Origin: Candidatus Fermentithermobacillus carboniphilus | GTDB lineage: Bacteria > Bacillota > Sulfobacillia > Fermentithermobacillales > Fermentithermobacillaceae | Direction of reading: 5' to 3' | Assembly: GCA_018208355.1 (NCBI GenBank) | Contig: CP062796.1 | Location: forward strand, 871,217 to 935,216 | Length of the DNA stretch: 64,000 nt | Shown here: positions 1 through 8,317 of the stretch, in pieces | Position numbering within the stretch: the first letter of the stretch is position 1 | Layout of the letters: every line of letters starts with the position of its first letter | The notes under the pieces: generated by a model | What the model saw: only the letters and a program-made list of their open reading frames with translations | What the model was told of the DNA's origin: nothing | The model's database searches: none | Translations under genes and position numbers: made by a program

Positions 1-2
1 GT

Positions 3-1241
3 CACATGAAGGAACTCATTGATGAGGGATACTTCAAGAGTTCCGCCAGCTTAATGGTACTTGAAACTCGGCAGCCGGTAACCATCATCGACAATATCAG
101 AGGCGGCGTGACCTGTCTGACGACGAGTAATCCCGTGTTCAATGAGAAAGGCCAGATCATCAGGGTGGTGTCATCCGTACGGGATATGACAGAATTGGCA
201 GAACTAAAAAGCAAACTGGAACAGGCAAATCAGTTGAACCAGAAGTACGAGCAGGAACTCGAACTCCTTCGCCGCCAGCAGCTTCAGGATGACCTAATCA
301 TCGGACAACATGAGACTATGCGGGCTCTACGTCGAATGATCGAAAAAGTGGCCAAAACGGATGCTACCGTTCTGATTTTGGGAGAGACTGGAGTAGGCAA
401 GGAACTGGTGGCCAAAGAAATCCAGAGGTTGAGTCCGAGGCGAAATGGTCCTTTCATTAGGATCAACTGCGCAGCTGTACCTGAGCACCTGATCGAATCA
501 GAGCTATTTGGATACGAACGAGGCGCATTCACCGGGGCGAACAGTACCGGTAAACCAGGTATATTCGAATTGGCAGAATCGGGAACGATTTTGTTGGACG
601 AGATAGCCGAGCTTCCCATGGATACCCAGGCTAAATTGCTACGAGTGCTCCAAGAAAAGGAAGTGACGCGTCTCGGGGGAACACGCCCTAGGAAACTCGA
701 CGTGAGGATATTAGCGGCAACTAACAAAGATCTTGAACAGCAAGTCGCAAAAGGGTTGTTCCGGAAAGATTTGTACTACCGCCTCAATATCCTGCCTATC
801 ACCGTTCCGCCCCTAAGAGAACGAAGAGAAGACATACCTTTGCTCGTTGACTATTTCTTGCGACTCTTCAACCGCAAGTATGGGACCAGCAAGAGCTTCA
901 GTCGACCCGCCCTGCATAGACTCTGCGATTACTCATGGCCCGGAAACGTTAGGGAGCTAAGAAACCTAGTTGAACGCTTAGTAATAGTCACTCAGGAGGA
1001 CATTATAGGCCCTGAACATCTTGTGGGGCTGGTGGTACACAGGGGTCAAAAGGAGGCTCTTTGCCCTGCGAACAGCGGGGAAATACATACACTCAAAGAG
1101 GCAGTGCGTGAGCTGGAGAGGCACCTAATTTCTGAAGCTCTCAGGACTTATGGCAGCACCCACAGGGCAGCGCACGCTCTTGGTGTAAGCCAACCCACGG
1201 TGTTGAGAAAGATCAAGAAACTTGGCATCAAGCTATCTTAA
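3..1241 (+). CDS. Sigma-54-dependent transcriptional activator (5' end outside window)
   Basis: This is an enhancer-binding protein that activates RNA polymerase carrying sigma-54. Counting from the ATG at 6, residues 1-65 look like the end of a PAS sensor domain and residues 64-95 a charged coiled-coil linker. An AAA+ domain follows with Walker A GETGVGKE (126-133) and the sigma-54 contact loop GAFTGA (173-178). The C-terminal 45 residues form a Fis-type helix-turn-helix. The frame is open to the window edge, so the true start is probably upstream and the PAS domain is cut. A good -24/-12 promoter lies 200 bases downstream, before the next gene, so this regulator probably controls the permease/dehydrogenase/P-protein operon. 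The ligand is unknown. Family assignment is secure; the target is inferred from position. Confidence 0.95.
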   Translation, partial: HMKELIDEGYFKSSASLMVLETRQPVTIIDNIRGGVTCLTTSNPVFNEKGQIIRVVSSVRDMTELAELKSKLEQANQLNQKYEQELELLRRQQLQDDLIIGQHETMRALRRMIEKVAKTDATVLILGETGVGKELVAKEIQRLSPRRNGPFIRINCAAVPEHLIESELFGYERGAFTGANSTGKPGIFELAESGTILLDEIAELPMDTQAKLLRVLQEKEVTRLGGTRPRKLDVRILAATNKDLEQQVAKGLFRKDLYYRLNILPITVPPLRERREDIPLLVDYFLRLFNRKYGTSKSFSRPALHRLCDYSWPGNVRELRNLVERLVIVTQEDIIGPEHLVGLVVHRGQKEALCPANSGEIHTLKEAVRELERHLISEALRTYGSTHRAAHALGVSQPTVLRKIKKLGIKLS

Positions 1242-1254
1242 GGCCCAATCTCTT

Positions 1255-1365
1255 GATACGGTTTTGCATCAGCCTGTATTTTATTTCGGTATCGGCGGAA
1301 GTAGGTCCTATGATGGCCTTTCGCTCATTTTTAACGGGACCGATACAGTATCGTATCAGCGTATC
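1255..1365. promoter_or_regulatory. Cluster of GATAC/GTATC half-sites, candidate upstream activator sites
   Basis: GATAC or its complement GTATC occurs at 1255, 1289, 1342, 1348, 1353 and 1361. The pair at 1342-1352 forms the palindrome GATAC-A-GTATC. The cluster lies 80-190 bases upstream of the -24/-12 promoter, where enhancer-binding proteins usually bind. It is a candidate binding region for the Fis-type domain encoded just upstream. Inferred from repeat pattern and spacing only. Confidence 0.45.
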
Positions 1366-1416
1366 CTCGCAGAGTGCGCGGCGTTCAAGTCGTATCTCTT
1401 TCCGGTCCAGTATAAC

Positions 1417-1431
1417 GAGGTAAATTACCTC
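1417..1431. promoter_or_regulatory. Perfect palindrome near the sigma-54 promoter
   Basis: GAGGTAA-A-TTACCTC is a perfect 7+1+7 palindrome ending 11 bases before the -24 element. Its position would suit a repressor, IHF-like or additional activator site. No protein can be assigned. Confidence 0.35.
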
Positions 1432-1441
1432 TGTCTACTAG

Positions 1442-1457
1442 AGGCACAGTACTTGCA
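1442..1457 (+). promoter_or_regulatory. Sigma-54 (-24/-12) promoter
   Basis: AGGCACAGTACTTGCA matches the consensus TGGCAC-N5-TTGCA, with GG at 1443-1444 and GC at 1455-1456 separated by exactly 10 bases. It lies 48 bases before the DUF819 permease start and directly downstream of a sigma-54 activator gene. This makes it the likely promoter for the permease-dehydrogenase-P-protein-CoA-transferase operon. In this genome the insertion sequence now separates it from all genes after the permease. Confidence 0.8.
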
Positions 1458-1504
1458 TCTGAATCACTAGCGAGCTGAGTCATGGCAAGAAAGGAGCGTG
1501 TCAG

Positions 1505-2382
1505 ATGCCTTCACTCATTAAGGCCGACAACAGTTGGGCGTTGTGGGCGATCATGGTCAGTATTGCCGCCTTTTCGATTTGGGCTGAGCAGAAGACGAAG
1601 TTGGGCTCGAAGTTATCTGGTTGTATGGTAGCTCTTCTATGCATGATGGCATTATCCAACTTGGGTATCGTACCTACGGAGGCTCCTGCGTACGACGTGG
1701 TTTGGGGTTGGGTGGTTCCGCTGGCGATCCCCTTGCTCTTGTTTAAGGCCGATTTGGTTCGTATATTGCGGGAAACCGGTCCCACACTGGTGGCATTTGT
1801 CTTCGGCGCGCTTGGAACATCCCTCGGAGCAATCGTAGCTGGGCTGCTCGTGAACATAGGTTCGGAGACCTGGAAGATGGCAGGCGTGTTCGCATCCACT
1901 TACATCGGCGGTACGCTCAACTATGTTGCTGTGTCTAAGGCCCTGAACGTGTCCAGTGAGATCGTGAGTGCTGGTGTGGCCGCTGATAACTTGAATATGA
2001 CGCTATACTTCCTCATCTTGTTCGCCATACCCGGCATTGCTCTCTTCAGAAAACTTTTCAAGACGCCTCACATAGAAGAGGCCGACCGGGAGGCGCTGAA
2101 GGCAGCGGATAGCGGGCAAGAGGCGTTAAGCGCGGCTGCATTGTACTGGGGCAAACACGAGATCTCTCTCTTGGACATCAGCGTATCTTCCGCCCTAGCA
2201 TTTGTCGTAGCTGCCCTCGGAAATATGATCGCGGGGGCCTTGGGCATCGGCTACCTCAGCATCCTGATCAACACGGGGCTCATAGTCCTCATAGCCACCA
2301 TGTTTCCGAAACAAGTGGGCAGCCTGGCAGGTGCGCAGGAGCTCGGCACATTCCTCATGCACATATTCTTTGCTGTGATCGG
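1505..2382 (+). pseudogene. DUF819 family membrane permease, 5' part (interrupted by IS)
   Basis: The frame starts at an ATG with AAAGGAG eight bases upstream and encodes a highly hydrophobic protein with many membrane segments, of the DUF819 (YjcL-like) family. It is split after the first base pair of a GGT codon by the 3118-bp insertion sequence, which supplies a TAG stop at 2390. Joining 1505-2382 to 5507-5816 restores one frame of 395 residues, the usual family length. Substrate is unknown. By position in a sigma-54 operon with amino-acid-type enzymes it may import the operon's substrate. The insertion should inactivate transport unless the element excises precisely. Confidence 0.9.
2377..2382. 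repeat. Target site duplication, left copy (GATCGG)
   Basis: GATCGG at 2377-2382 is repeated at 5501-5506 immediately outside the other end of the insertion sequence. Removing the element plus one copy restores the permease reading frame, which confirms the element boundaries. Confidence 0.9.
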
Positions 2383-2506
2383 TGTAGCTTAGCACTTTAA
2401 TCCAGCGTAAAAAGCCTCTTTGTTTTCGAGTTCTTTTAGGATTATGCAAATCCCTTCCCAAAGCAGTGTGATAGGATTTTGTCAATTTCCTTTGGGAGGT
2501 AGGACG

Positions 2507-3019
2507 ATGCAGATGATTTTGTCGGTTAACATGGGACCTGAAGAGTACGCTGCAAAACACGAAGAAATAGAGTTCCCTAAGATAGACATCTGCCCGATGT
2601 GCAAGGCGAGGAAGCGTCTTCACAGGCATGGCTCTTTCCAGCGGAATGCCCTGCCTGAGAAAAACAAGGTTCTTCTTGTGCGGATTCACCGGTTCTTCTG
2701 CACTGTATGCAAGAAGACAGTCTCCTTGGTTCCATCTTTTCTCGTGCCTCATTTTCAGTACACAGCCCATTTCTTGGTAGGCTCGATTCTGGGAAAGGTC
2801 GAAACCTACCGTGAACTCTTGCGGTTCCACCAGAAACGCTTTCTCAAGAACCTCAATCTGATACAGGCCTTTTTCAGGGATATGGGTTTTAGGTGGAGTC
2901 TTCCCGAGGCCGGAAAAGAAAGGGCCATAAAACTAGCGGAGGAAATCGAGAATTTGGGCGTAGGAAGTTTCTCGCTGCTCTACCACAAGCAGCACCACCG
3001 TAGTTTTATGGCAGTTTGA
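2507..3019 (+). CDS. IS-encoded zinc-finger protein (DUF6431-like)
   Basis: This 170-residue protein starts at an ATG nine bases after GGGAGG. Two CxxC pairs, CPMC at about residue 22 and CTVC at about 56, form a probable zinc ribbon near the N-terminus. The rest is predicted helical. Such proteins occur beside transposase/ATPase pairs in Bacillota insertion sequences and probably help recognise element ends or targets; that role is inferred. It is separated from the transposase by about 160 bases. No catalytic residues are seen. Confidence 0.75.
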   Translation: MQMILSVNMGPEEYAAKHEEIEFPKIDICPMCKARKRLHRHGSFQRNALPEKNKVLLVRIHRFFCTVCKKTVSLVPSFLVPHFQYTAHFLVGSILGKVETYRELLRFHQKRFLKNLNLIQAFFRDMGFRWSLPEAGKERAIKLAEEIENLGVGSFSLLYHKQHHRSFMAV

Positions 3020-3178
3020 TTTTACCTGCCCCGGGTGGTTTCGTAAAGAGAGCAGCGTCCAACAAAACGTTTCCGTGGTTTCCCTTCTCCGGGTCAATTA
3101 GTATGGTTCTGGCGTACCTCTGATGCGCCAAAGAGCAGCAACTGACCAACAAAATCTACCAAAAAGGGGGAGGAAATC

Positions 3179-4438
3179 ATGGATGAGAAGGACCGGGAAC
3201 AGATAGCGCTTTTCCGGTACGGATTGATTGCGCCCATGCTGCAGGGAAGCGTGGAAGACAGGGCTTCATACCTGGCTTCGGTTTCAAGCAGAACCTACGA
3301 GGTGCCCTGCTATGGAAATGTGGAGTACAGCCCAAAAACAATTGAGTCCTGGTTCAGAGCATACATGAAAGAAGGATTCGACGGCTTAAAGCCGCGTCAG
3401 CGTTCGGACAAGGGAGAGACCAGGGCAATTCCCTTGGATACAAGACACAAGATCTTGGACCTCCGCCAGGAAAAGACCAATGTTCCGGTGACAGTCTTTT
3501 ACCAGCAACTTGTAGATAAAGAAGTCATAAAGCCTCAGGAAGTATCGTACTCTAGCCTGTACCGGCTCTTGAAACGCCATGACCTTGTAGGTAAAAGAAC
3601 TCGCAAGGAACCGGAAAGAAAAAGGTACGCTTTGGACAAAGTAAATGAGGTTTGGCAGGCAGACCTCTCTTACGGTCCCTACCTCAAACTGGGCAAGAAG
3701 AAGGTCCAGACGTTTCTCTTTGCTTTCCTGGATGATGCTTCTAGGCTGGTTCCTTTCGCCCAGTTCACACTGGACCAGACCTTCGACTCTCTCAAAGTAG
3801 TGTTCAAAGAAGCCTTATGCAGGAGAGGTATCCCCAAAAAAGTTTACGCCGATAACGGGAAGATCTACAGGTCAGGCCAATTCCAGTTTGTCTGCGCATC
3901 CCTTGGCATAGCCCTCCTTCACACCCAACCTTATGACGCCGCAGCAAAGGGAAAAATCGAGAGGTTCTTTCTCACTGTAAAACAGCGCTTCTACTCAACC
4001 CTTGAAGCCGAAACCCTCACATCCCTGGATGCCCTTAACCAGGCTTTCCACTCCTGGCTTGAGAAAGACTACAATGGCAGACACCACAGCGCCATAGATA
4101 TGACTCCTTTGGATAAATACATGTCCCAGGCTAGTGACGTAAAGATGGTGCAGGACCCTTCCTCTTTGGATCCCCTCTTTTTGAGGCGGGAGAACCGCAA
4201 AGTTAGGCATGATTCCACCATCAGCGTCGAAAACACTCTCTTTGAAGTTCCTCCCAGGTTCATAGGTCAAAGCATCGAGGTAAGATTTGAACCTAAAGAC
4301 CTAAGTGAAGTGCTCATCTATGAAAACGGCCTTGAGGTCGCCCGCCTGAAACCCGTGAATCTTACTGATAACGCCAGGGTAAAACGGGAAAAACCTGCGC
4401 TGCGATTGTCTGACATCGCTAAAGATGAGGAGGATTGA
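3179..4438 (+). CDS. IS transposase, DDE (rve) integrase type
   Basis: This 419-residue protein catalyses strand transfer of the element. The N-terminal 150 residues contain two helix-turn-helix-like segments of the IS481/Mu type. The RNase H-fold core carries the DDE triad as D162 (QADLSY), D225 (YADNGK) and E261 (KGKIERF). A C-terminal small barrel resembling the Mu transposase C-terminal domain follows from about residue 320. The start has GGGGGAGG upstream. The stop overlaps the ribosome binding region of the ATPase gene, so the two are translated together. It appears intact and the second copy encodes the same protein, suggesting recent activity. Confidence 0.93.
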   Translation: MDEKDREQIALFRYGLIAPMLQGSVEDRASYLASVSSRTYEVPCYGNVEYSPKTIESWFRAYMKEGFDGLKPRQRSDKGETRAIPLDTRHKILDLRQEKTNVPVTVFYQQLVDKEVIKPQEVSYSSLYRLLKRHDLVGKRTRKEPERKRYALDKVNEVWQADLSYGPYLKLGKKKVQTFLFAFLDDASRLVPFAQFTLDQTFDSLKVVFKEALCRRGIPKKVYADNGKIYRSGQFQFVCASLGIALLHTQPYDAAAKGKIERFFLTVKQRFYSTLEAETLTSLDALNQAFHSWLEKDYNGRHHSAIDMTPLDKYMSQASDVKMVQDPSSLDPLFLRRENRKVRHDSTISVENTLFEVPPRFIGQSIEVRFEPKDLSEVLIYENGLEVARLKPVNLTDNARVKREKPALRLSDIAKDEED

Positions 4439-4440
4439 GC

Positions 4441-5241
4441 ATGTACAGGCCTTTCTACTCGCTCTCTAAAGAACCCTTCGGTAAAGACATAAAACCGCAA
4501 GAGCACTTTCCTTCCCAGAGTTTCAAAGAGGCCTTGGCCCGACTAAAATACCTGGTGGATACCAGAGGCTTTGGCGCCATCTTGGGGGAATCAGGGTCAG
4601 GCAAGACATATGCCCTCAGGACCATGGCCGAAAGTCTCAACCCAGCTCTGTACAAAACCATCTACCTTCCCATGTCATCAGGCACAACAATGGACATGTA
4701 CCGTAATCTTGTGACAGGGCTGGGAGAAGAGCCGAGATATCGCAAGAGCGATCTCTTCCGCCAGATCCAAAAGGCAGTTGAGCACTTCTTCTACGAGAAG
4801 AGAGTTACGCCGGTGTTCATTTTGGACGAAATGCACCTGGCGAAACCTGAATTCCTCCTGGATCTGGCGATGATATTCAACTTCTCCATGGATTCCAAAA
4901 ACCCTTTCGTCGTGATCATAGCCGGTTTGCCTTTTTTGAGCACGCGATTGAAACTCAATCATATCCAGCCTCTCGCCCAAAGAATCATCGTCCATTACAA
5001 GATGGAGCCTTTGGATAAACCAGAGGTCTTCCAGTACATCAACCACCGCCTAAAACTGGCCGGGGCTACAACTGAGGTGTTCAGCCAGGAGGCCCTTGAA
5101 GCTATCGCTTCCCACTCTGCAGGTTGGCCCAGGCTGGTTAATAACCTTGCCAGCACATCGCTACTTTTGGGAGCCCAGTTGAAGAAGAACCCGATTGATG
5201 CCGAGGTCGTGAGATTGGCCTCTATGGAGACAAACCTCTGA
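4441..5241 (+). CDS. IS-encoded AAA+ ATPase (ExeA/TniB/TnsC-like)
   Basis: This 266-residue protein is probably the target-selection or transposase-activating ATPase. Walker A is GESGSGKT (49-56) and Walker B is VFILDE near residue 125, followed by a C-terminal AAA lid. The start chosen is the ATG at 4441, which has GAGGAGG seven bases upstream; a TTG at 4435 is the alternative. It lies two bases after the transposase stop. The ExeA-like organisation is typical of ATPases paired with DDE transposases in Tn7/Tn5053/IS21-like systems. Target preference is not evident from two insertions. Confidence 0.9.
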   Translation: MYRPFYSLSKEPFGKDIKPQEHFPSQSFKEALARLKYLVDTRGFGAILGESGSGKTYALRTMAESLNPALYKTIYLPMSSGTTMDMYRNLVTGLGEEPRYRKSDLFRQIQKAVEHFFYEKRVTPVFILDEMHLAKPEFLLDLAMIFNFSMDSKNPFVVIIAGLPFLSTRLKLNHIQPLAQRIIVHYKMEPLDKPEVFQYINHRLKLAGATTEVFSQEALEAIASHSAGWPRLVNNLASTSLLLGAQLKKNPIDAEVVRLASMETNL

Positions 5242-5288
5242 ACTCGCAAGTCATTGGGCGCTTCCGCTTGCTGTAGACCCTGCAACTT

Positions 5289-5320
5289 GCCGGTGATGCC
5301 TAGTAATAGGTGTCACCGGC
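5289..5320 (+). terminator. Hairpin after the IS ATPase gene
   Basis: GCCGGTGA at 5289-5296 pairs perfectly with TCACCGGC at 5313-5320, with an inner CCT/AGG step. It lies 48 bases after the ATPase stop. No U-tract follows, so it may be a weak terminator or an RNA structure protecting the transcript. Confidence 0.45.
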
Positions 5321-5327
5321 CTTCTAT

Positions 5328-5486
5328 ATGGAGCTAAAACAGCCTCCCACAAGCAATGTGAAAGTGAAAATCGAGGGTAAAGGGATTGTGCAAACGGGAG
5401 AAGAATTAGAACCTTGGAATCTGACAATTGGCATATTGGAACGGAATTTCAGCCTGGAGGAATCTGAAAAATACACGCGGGGTTAA
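5328..5486 (+). CDS. Possible small IS-encoded protein, 52 residues
   Basis: An ATG-initiated frame of 52 codons fills the right end of the element and stops 14 bases before its tip. The product would be charged and lysine/glutamate-rich (it begins MELKQPPTSN). There is no good ribosome binding site, only the preceding hairpin. It could be a fortuitous frame in the transposase-binding end region. It is present in both copies, but since the copies look identical this is not independent evidence. Confidence 0.3.
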   Translation: MELKQPPTSNVKVKIEGKGIVQTGEELEPWNLTIGILERNFSLEESEKYTRG

Positions 5487-5500
5487 TTTGCAAAATGACA

Positions 5501-5506
5501 GATCGG
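5501..5506. repeat. Target site duplication, right copy (GATCGG)
   Basis: Matches 2377-2382 exactly and directly abuts the ACA tip of insertion sequence copy A. Confidence 0.9.
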
Positions 5507-5816
5507 TGCCGCAGCCAACATACCCCTAATAATCCGCGTTGGATCCAAACTGTTTCTGATGGCTATAGTCATCATCTTTGTGCATTTCTTGGTGATCTTC
5601 GCCCTTGGCAAGCTCTTCAAATTCAACCTTGAAGAGATTCTCGTGGCTTCCAACGCGAACATTGGTGGACCCACCACCGCATCGGCATTCGCCATAAGTC
5701 AGCGATGGAATGGCCTCATCCTACCTGCTATCCTAGCAGGCATTTTCGGCTATGCTATAGCAAACTACATTGGCATCGGTTTGGCGTACACGGTAAAAGG
5801 GCTCCTCGGGATGTAG
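5507..5816 (+). pseudogene. DUF819 family membrane permease, 3' part
   Basis: The frame continues the permease split at 2382: the T of the interrupted GGT codon is followed by GCC GCA GCC and about 100 residues with three hydrophobic segments. The glycine-rich stretch NANIGGPTTASAFA is the kind of conserved motif seen late in DUF819 proteins. It ends 21 bases before the alcohol dehydrogenase start, indicating one original operon. An internal ATG at 5559 could give a short peptide, but no function is expected. Confidence 0.9.
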
Positions 5817-5837
5817 GGTCTTACGGGGGAGTGCAGC

Positions 5838-6857
5838 ATGCTCGCAGTTGTGAAGGATCGGAAAGGGCCGGGATTCGCGGTGAAGGATGTCCCGGTCCCA
5901 AGTCCAGCTCAGGATGAGGTCCTTGTGAGAGTCCGAGCGGTAGGGATATGCGGCACGGACCTTACGATTATTGAGGGTAAAAGAGATGTCCCGATTCCGT
6001 TGATTCCGGGACACGAGTTCGCCGGCGAAGTCGTTGAGGTTGGTTCTGCGGTCGAAGGATTTCGGGTTGGCGACAGAGTCACCTCGAGTCTCATCGTGAG
6101 CTGCGGCGAGTGTCAATACTGCCGTCAGGGGATGGAAATACTGTGCGACAGGATAAAAGAAATAGGCATCCATATCAATGGTGCATTCGCAGAATACGTC
6201 GTGGTTCCCCAAAAGACGCTGGTAGCACTCCCCCAAAACTTGACGTTTGAAGATGGCGCTTCAATGGACCCAATTGCATCAGCCTATAGAGCGGTGTGTA
6301 AAGCCCTCGTTGGGCCGGAAGATGTTGTGGTTGTTTTCGGGCCCGGTCCCATCGGGTTGTACGCTCTCCAGGTAGCGCTAGCCAAGGGGGCTGCGAAGGT
6401 CCTCTGTTTCGGTACAAAACCAGACTCGATTAGGCTTAAGGTTGCCGAGAAACTTGGGGCGGTAACCGGCGTTGCCAGTGATGAAATTGGATGCGTGAGC
6501 GTGGTGAGAGATACAACAGGAGGGCGTATGGCTGACGTAGCTATTGATGCGACTGGGAGCGTTTCTGCCCTTTCTGCCTGTACCAGGGTCCTAAGGAAGA
6601 ACGGACGTGTGTGCATTGTCGGCATACCGCACGATGCGGCTATCGTGACACTCGCAGAGGTGGTGCGGAAGGAACTAAGACTATACGGGAGCTTCTGTTA
6701 TACCTTACCCGAATTCCGGGCTTCGCTCCAACTGTTGGAAAATGGCAGCGTCGTGACCGAGCCTGTGATTTCACATCGGCTGCCTCTTAGGGATTTTGAA
6801 GAGGCGTTGGATCTGATCTATCGCAGGGAAGCGGTGAAAGTCATGCTCATTCCCTGA
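5838..6857 (+). CDS. Zinc-dependent alcohol dehydrogenase (threonine/polyol dehydrogenase type)
   Basis: This 339-residue medium-chain dehydrogenase oxidises a secondary alcohol with NAD(P). The catalytic zinc ligands appear as C38 (ICGTD) and H59-E60 (GHEFAG). The structural zinc site is C89, C92, C95 and C103. A Rossmann motif GPGPIG follows near residue 167. The family includes L-threonine 3-dehydrogenase and sorbitol dehydrogenase; the substrate cannot be told from sequence alone. GGGGGAG lies eight bases before the ATG. Followed by P-protein-like genes and a CoA-transferase, it probably oxidises a hydroxy amino acid or a related intermediate; this is an inference from the operon. Confidence 0.88.
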   Translation: MLAVVKDRKGPGFAVKDVPVPSPAQDEVLVRVRAVGICGTDLTIIEGKRDVPIPLIPGHEFAGEVVEVGSAVEGFRVGDRVTSSLIVSCGECQYCRQGMEILCDRIKEIGIHINGAFAEYVVVPQKTLVALPQNLTFEDGASMDPIASAYRAVCKALVGPEDVVVVFGPGPIGLYALQVALAKGAAKVLCFGTKPDSIRLKVAEKLGAVTGVASDEIGCVSVVRDTTGGRMADVAIDATGSVSALSACTRVLRKNGRVCIVGIPHDAAIVTLAEVVRKELRLYGSFCYTLPEFRASLQLLENGSVVTEPVISHRLPLRDFEEALDLIYRREAVKVMLIP

Positions 6858-6901
6858 AGAGCTTCCCCGCGAATCATTCGACAGATCTTGGAGGGATGGA
6901 A

Positions 6902-8317
6902 GTGCCAGGTAATACCACGAAAGTTTATCCATACATGCCCAACACTGTCCCAGAAATCAAAGAGGAGATGATGAAGGAAATAGGCATACGATCGACGGAA
7001 GAGTTGTTTGCCGATATCCCTGACGACATAAGATTCAAAGGCAAAATGAACTTACCTGCTCCAATCCTCAGTGAGTCTGACCTCAAACGGCACGTCGAAG
7101 GGTTGCTCGCCAAAAACATATCCTGCGAGGACGCAGTGAGCTTCCTTGGAGCAGGCTGTTACCACCATTACGTACCTGCCGTGTGCGACGAGATAGCTAA
7201 CAGATCGGAATTCTTGACAGCTTACTGCGGAGATACCTACTCAGATCACGGCAAAATGCAGGCTATATTCGAGTACTGCAGCATGATGGCCGAGCTTTTA
7301 GACCTGGACGTGGTCAGCTATACCACGTTCGACGGAGGACAGGCAGTCTCTTCGTCGCTGAGGATGGCCATACGGATCACCGGAAGAAACCATCTACTCT
7401 TGCCGAGGACAATTAACCCCGAGATCCTTTCGCAGGTTAGGGATTACTGCAAGAAAGTCGCCGACATCGAGCTCGTTGCTTATGACCAGAAGACAGGACA
7501 ACTAGATCTTTGCGACTTGGAGCGAAAGATCTCAGATAAGACAGCTGCCGTGTTTATTGAGAATCCGTCCTATCTCGGAGTCCTCGAAGAGCACGGGCAA
7601 GAAATCGCCGACCTGGCGCACCGACATGGGGCTCTCTTCGTGGTTTCCGTGGACCCCTCTTCCCTGGGGATCCTGGAGCCTCCCGCACACTACGGGGCCG
7701 ACATTGTATGCGGTGACATCCAGCCCCTGGGGATTCACATGAACTACGGCGGCGGATGCGCCGGCTTCATCGCCACAAGGGACGAGAAGCGTTTCATCGA
7801 AGAGTATCCCACTTACCTGTACGGTATTACGACCACGAAGCGCGAGAATGAATACGGGTGGGGTCGCGCTCTTAACTGGAGAACATCCCACGGAAGCAGA
7901 GAGAAGGCGAAAGAGTACTTCGGTACGTCGGCAGGGTTGTATGCCATAACTGCCGCCGTGTACATGGCTCTGATGGGCCCACAAGGCATGAGAGATCTGG
8001 GATGCACCATAGTTCAAAGGGCTCACTACGCAAAGAAGCTGCTCGGACAAATCAGAGGGGTGCGAACTGATGTCTTCTCTTCAGCCGTATTCAAGGAGTT
8101 TGTAGTAAATTTCGACGGCACCGGACTGACCGTGCGCGATATAAACAAGAAACTTTTGGACTACAACATATTCGGAGGTAAGGATCTCTCCCAGGACTTC
8201 CCGGAACTTGGGCAGAGCGCCCTTTATTGTGTCACGGAACTCACCACTCTAGAGAACATCAAGAAACTCCAAGACGCGCTTAACAGCATACTTGGATCTC
8301 GGAGGTGTGCTTCATGA
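6902..8317 (+). CDS. Glycine dehydrogenase subunit 1-like protein (GcvPA family, diverged)
   Basis: This 471-residue protein belongs to the fold-type I PLP family that forms the GcvPA half of glycine decarboxylase. The N-terminal YPYMPNT...ELFADIP and the FLGAGCYHHYVPAV motif are family hallmarks. The usual YTPYQPEISQG signature near the substrate site is replaced by YCGDTYSDHGK. The start is probably the GTG at 6902, seven bases after GGAGG, rather than the ATG at 6896 which touches the same GGAGGG. It overlaps the next gene by ATGA, so the two subunits are translationally coupled. No gcvH or gcvT is nearby. It may decarboxylate something other than glycine. Confidence 0.85.
   Translation: MPGNTTKVYPYMPNTVPEIKEEMMKEIGIRSTEELFADIPDDIRFKGKMNLPAPILSESDLKRHVEGLLAKNISCEDAVSFLGAGCYHHYVPAVCDEIANRSEFLTAYCGDTYSDHGKMQAIFEYCSMMAELLDLDVVSYTTFDGGQAVSSSLRMAIRITGRNHLLLPRTINPEILSQVRDYCKKVADIELVAYDQKTGQLDLCDLERKISDKTAAVFIENPSYLGVLEEHGQEIADLAHRHGALFVVSVDPSSLGILEPPAHYGADIVCGDIQPLGIHMNYGGGCAGFIATRDEKRFIEEYPTYLYGITTTKRENEYGWGRALNWRTSHGSREKAKEYFGTSAGLYAITAAVYMALMGPQGMRDLGCTIVQRAHYAKKLLGQIRGVRTDVFSSAVFKEFVVNFDGTGLTVRDINKKLLDYNIFGGKDLSQDFPELGQSALYCVTELTTLENIKKLQDALNSILGSRRCAS

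Larger units (their letters stand above)
2383..5500 (+). mobile_element. Three-gene insertion sequence, copy A (3118 bp)
   Basis: The element begins TGTAGCTTAGCAC and ends with TTGCAAAATGACA. The first 26 bases and the reverse complement of the last 26 match at 18 positions, giving imperfect terminal inverted repeats with TGT/ACA tips as in IS481, IS21 and Tn7-like elements. It is flanked by the 6-bp duplication GATCGG. It encodes a zinc-finger protein, a DDE transposase and an AAA+ ATPase, plus a possible 52-codon ORF at its right end. Copy B at 39566-42683 has the same length and the same encoded products. The transposase-plus-ATPase pairing resembles TnsB/TnsC or IstA/IstB logic; the exact IS family cannot be named without a database. 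Confidence 0.92.

Noticed and set aside
2195..2830. Minus-strand open frame over the permease/IS junction, partly repeated at 39537-40013
   Set aside because: It crosses the element boundary and is antisense to the zinc-finger gene; the repetition only reflects the two IS copies.
6896..6904. ATG at 6896 as the start of the GcvPA-like gene
   Set aside because: It directly abuts GGAGGG, leaving no spacing. The GTG at 6902 has the proper seven-base spacing after GGAGG and is preferred.
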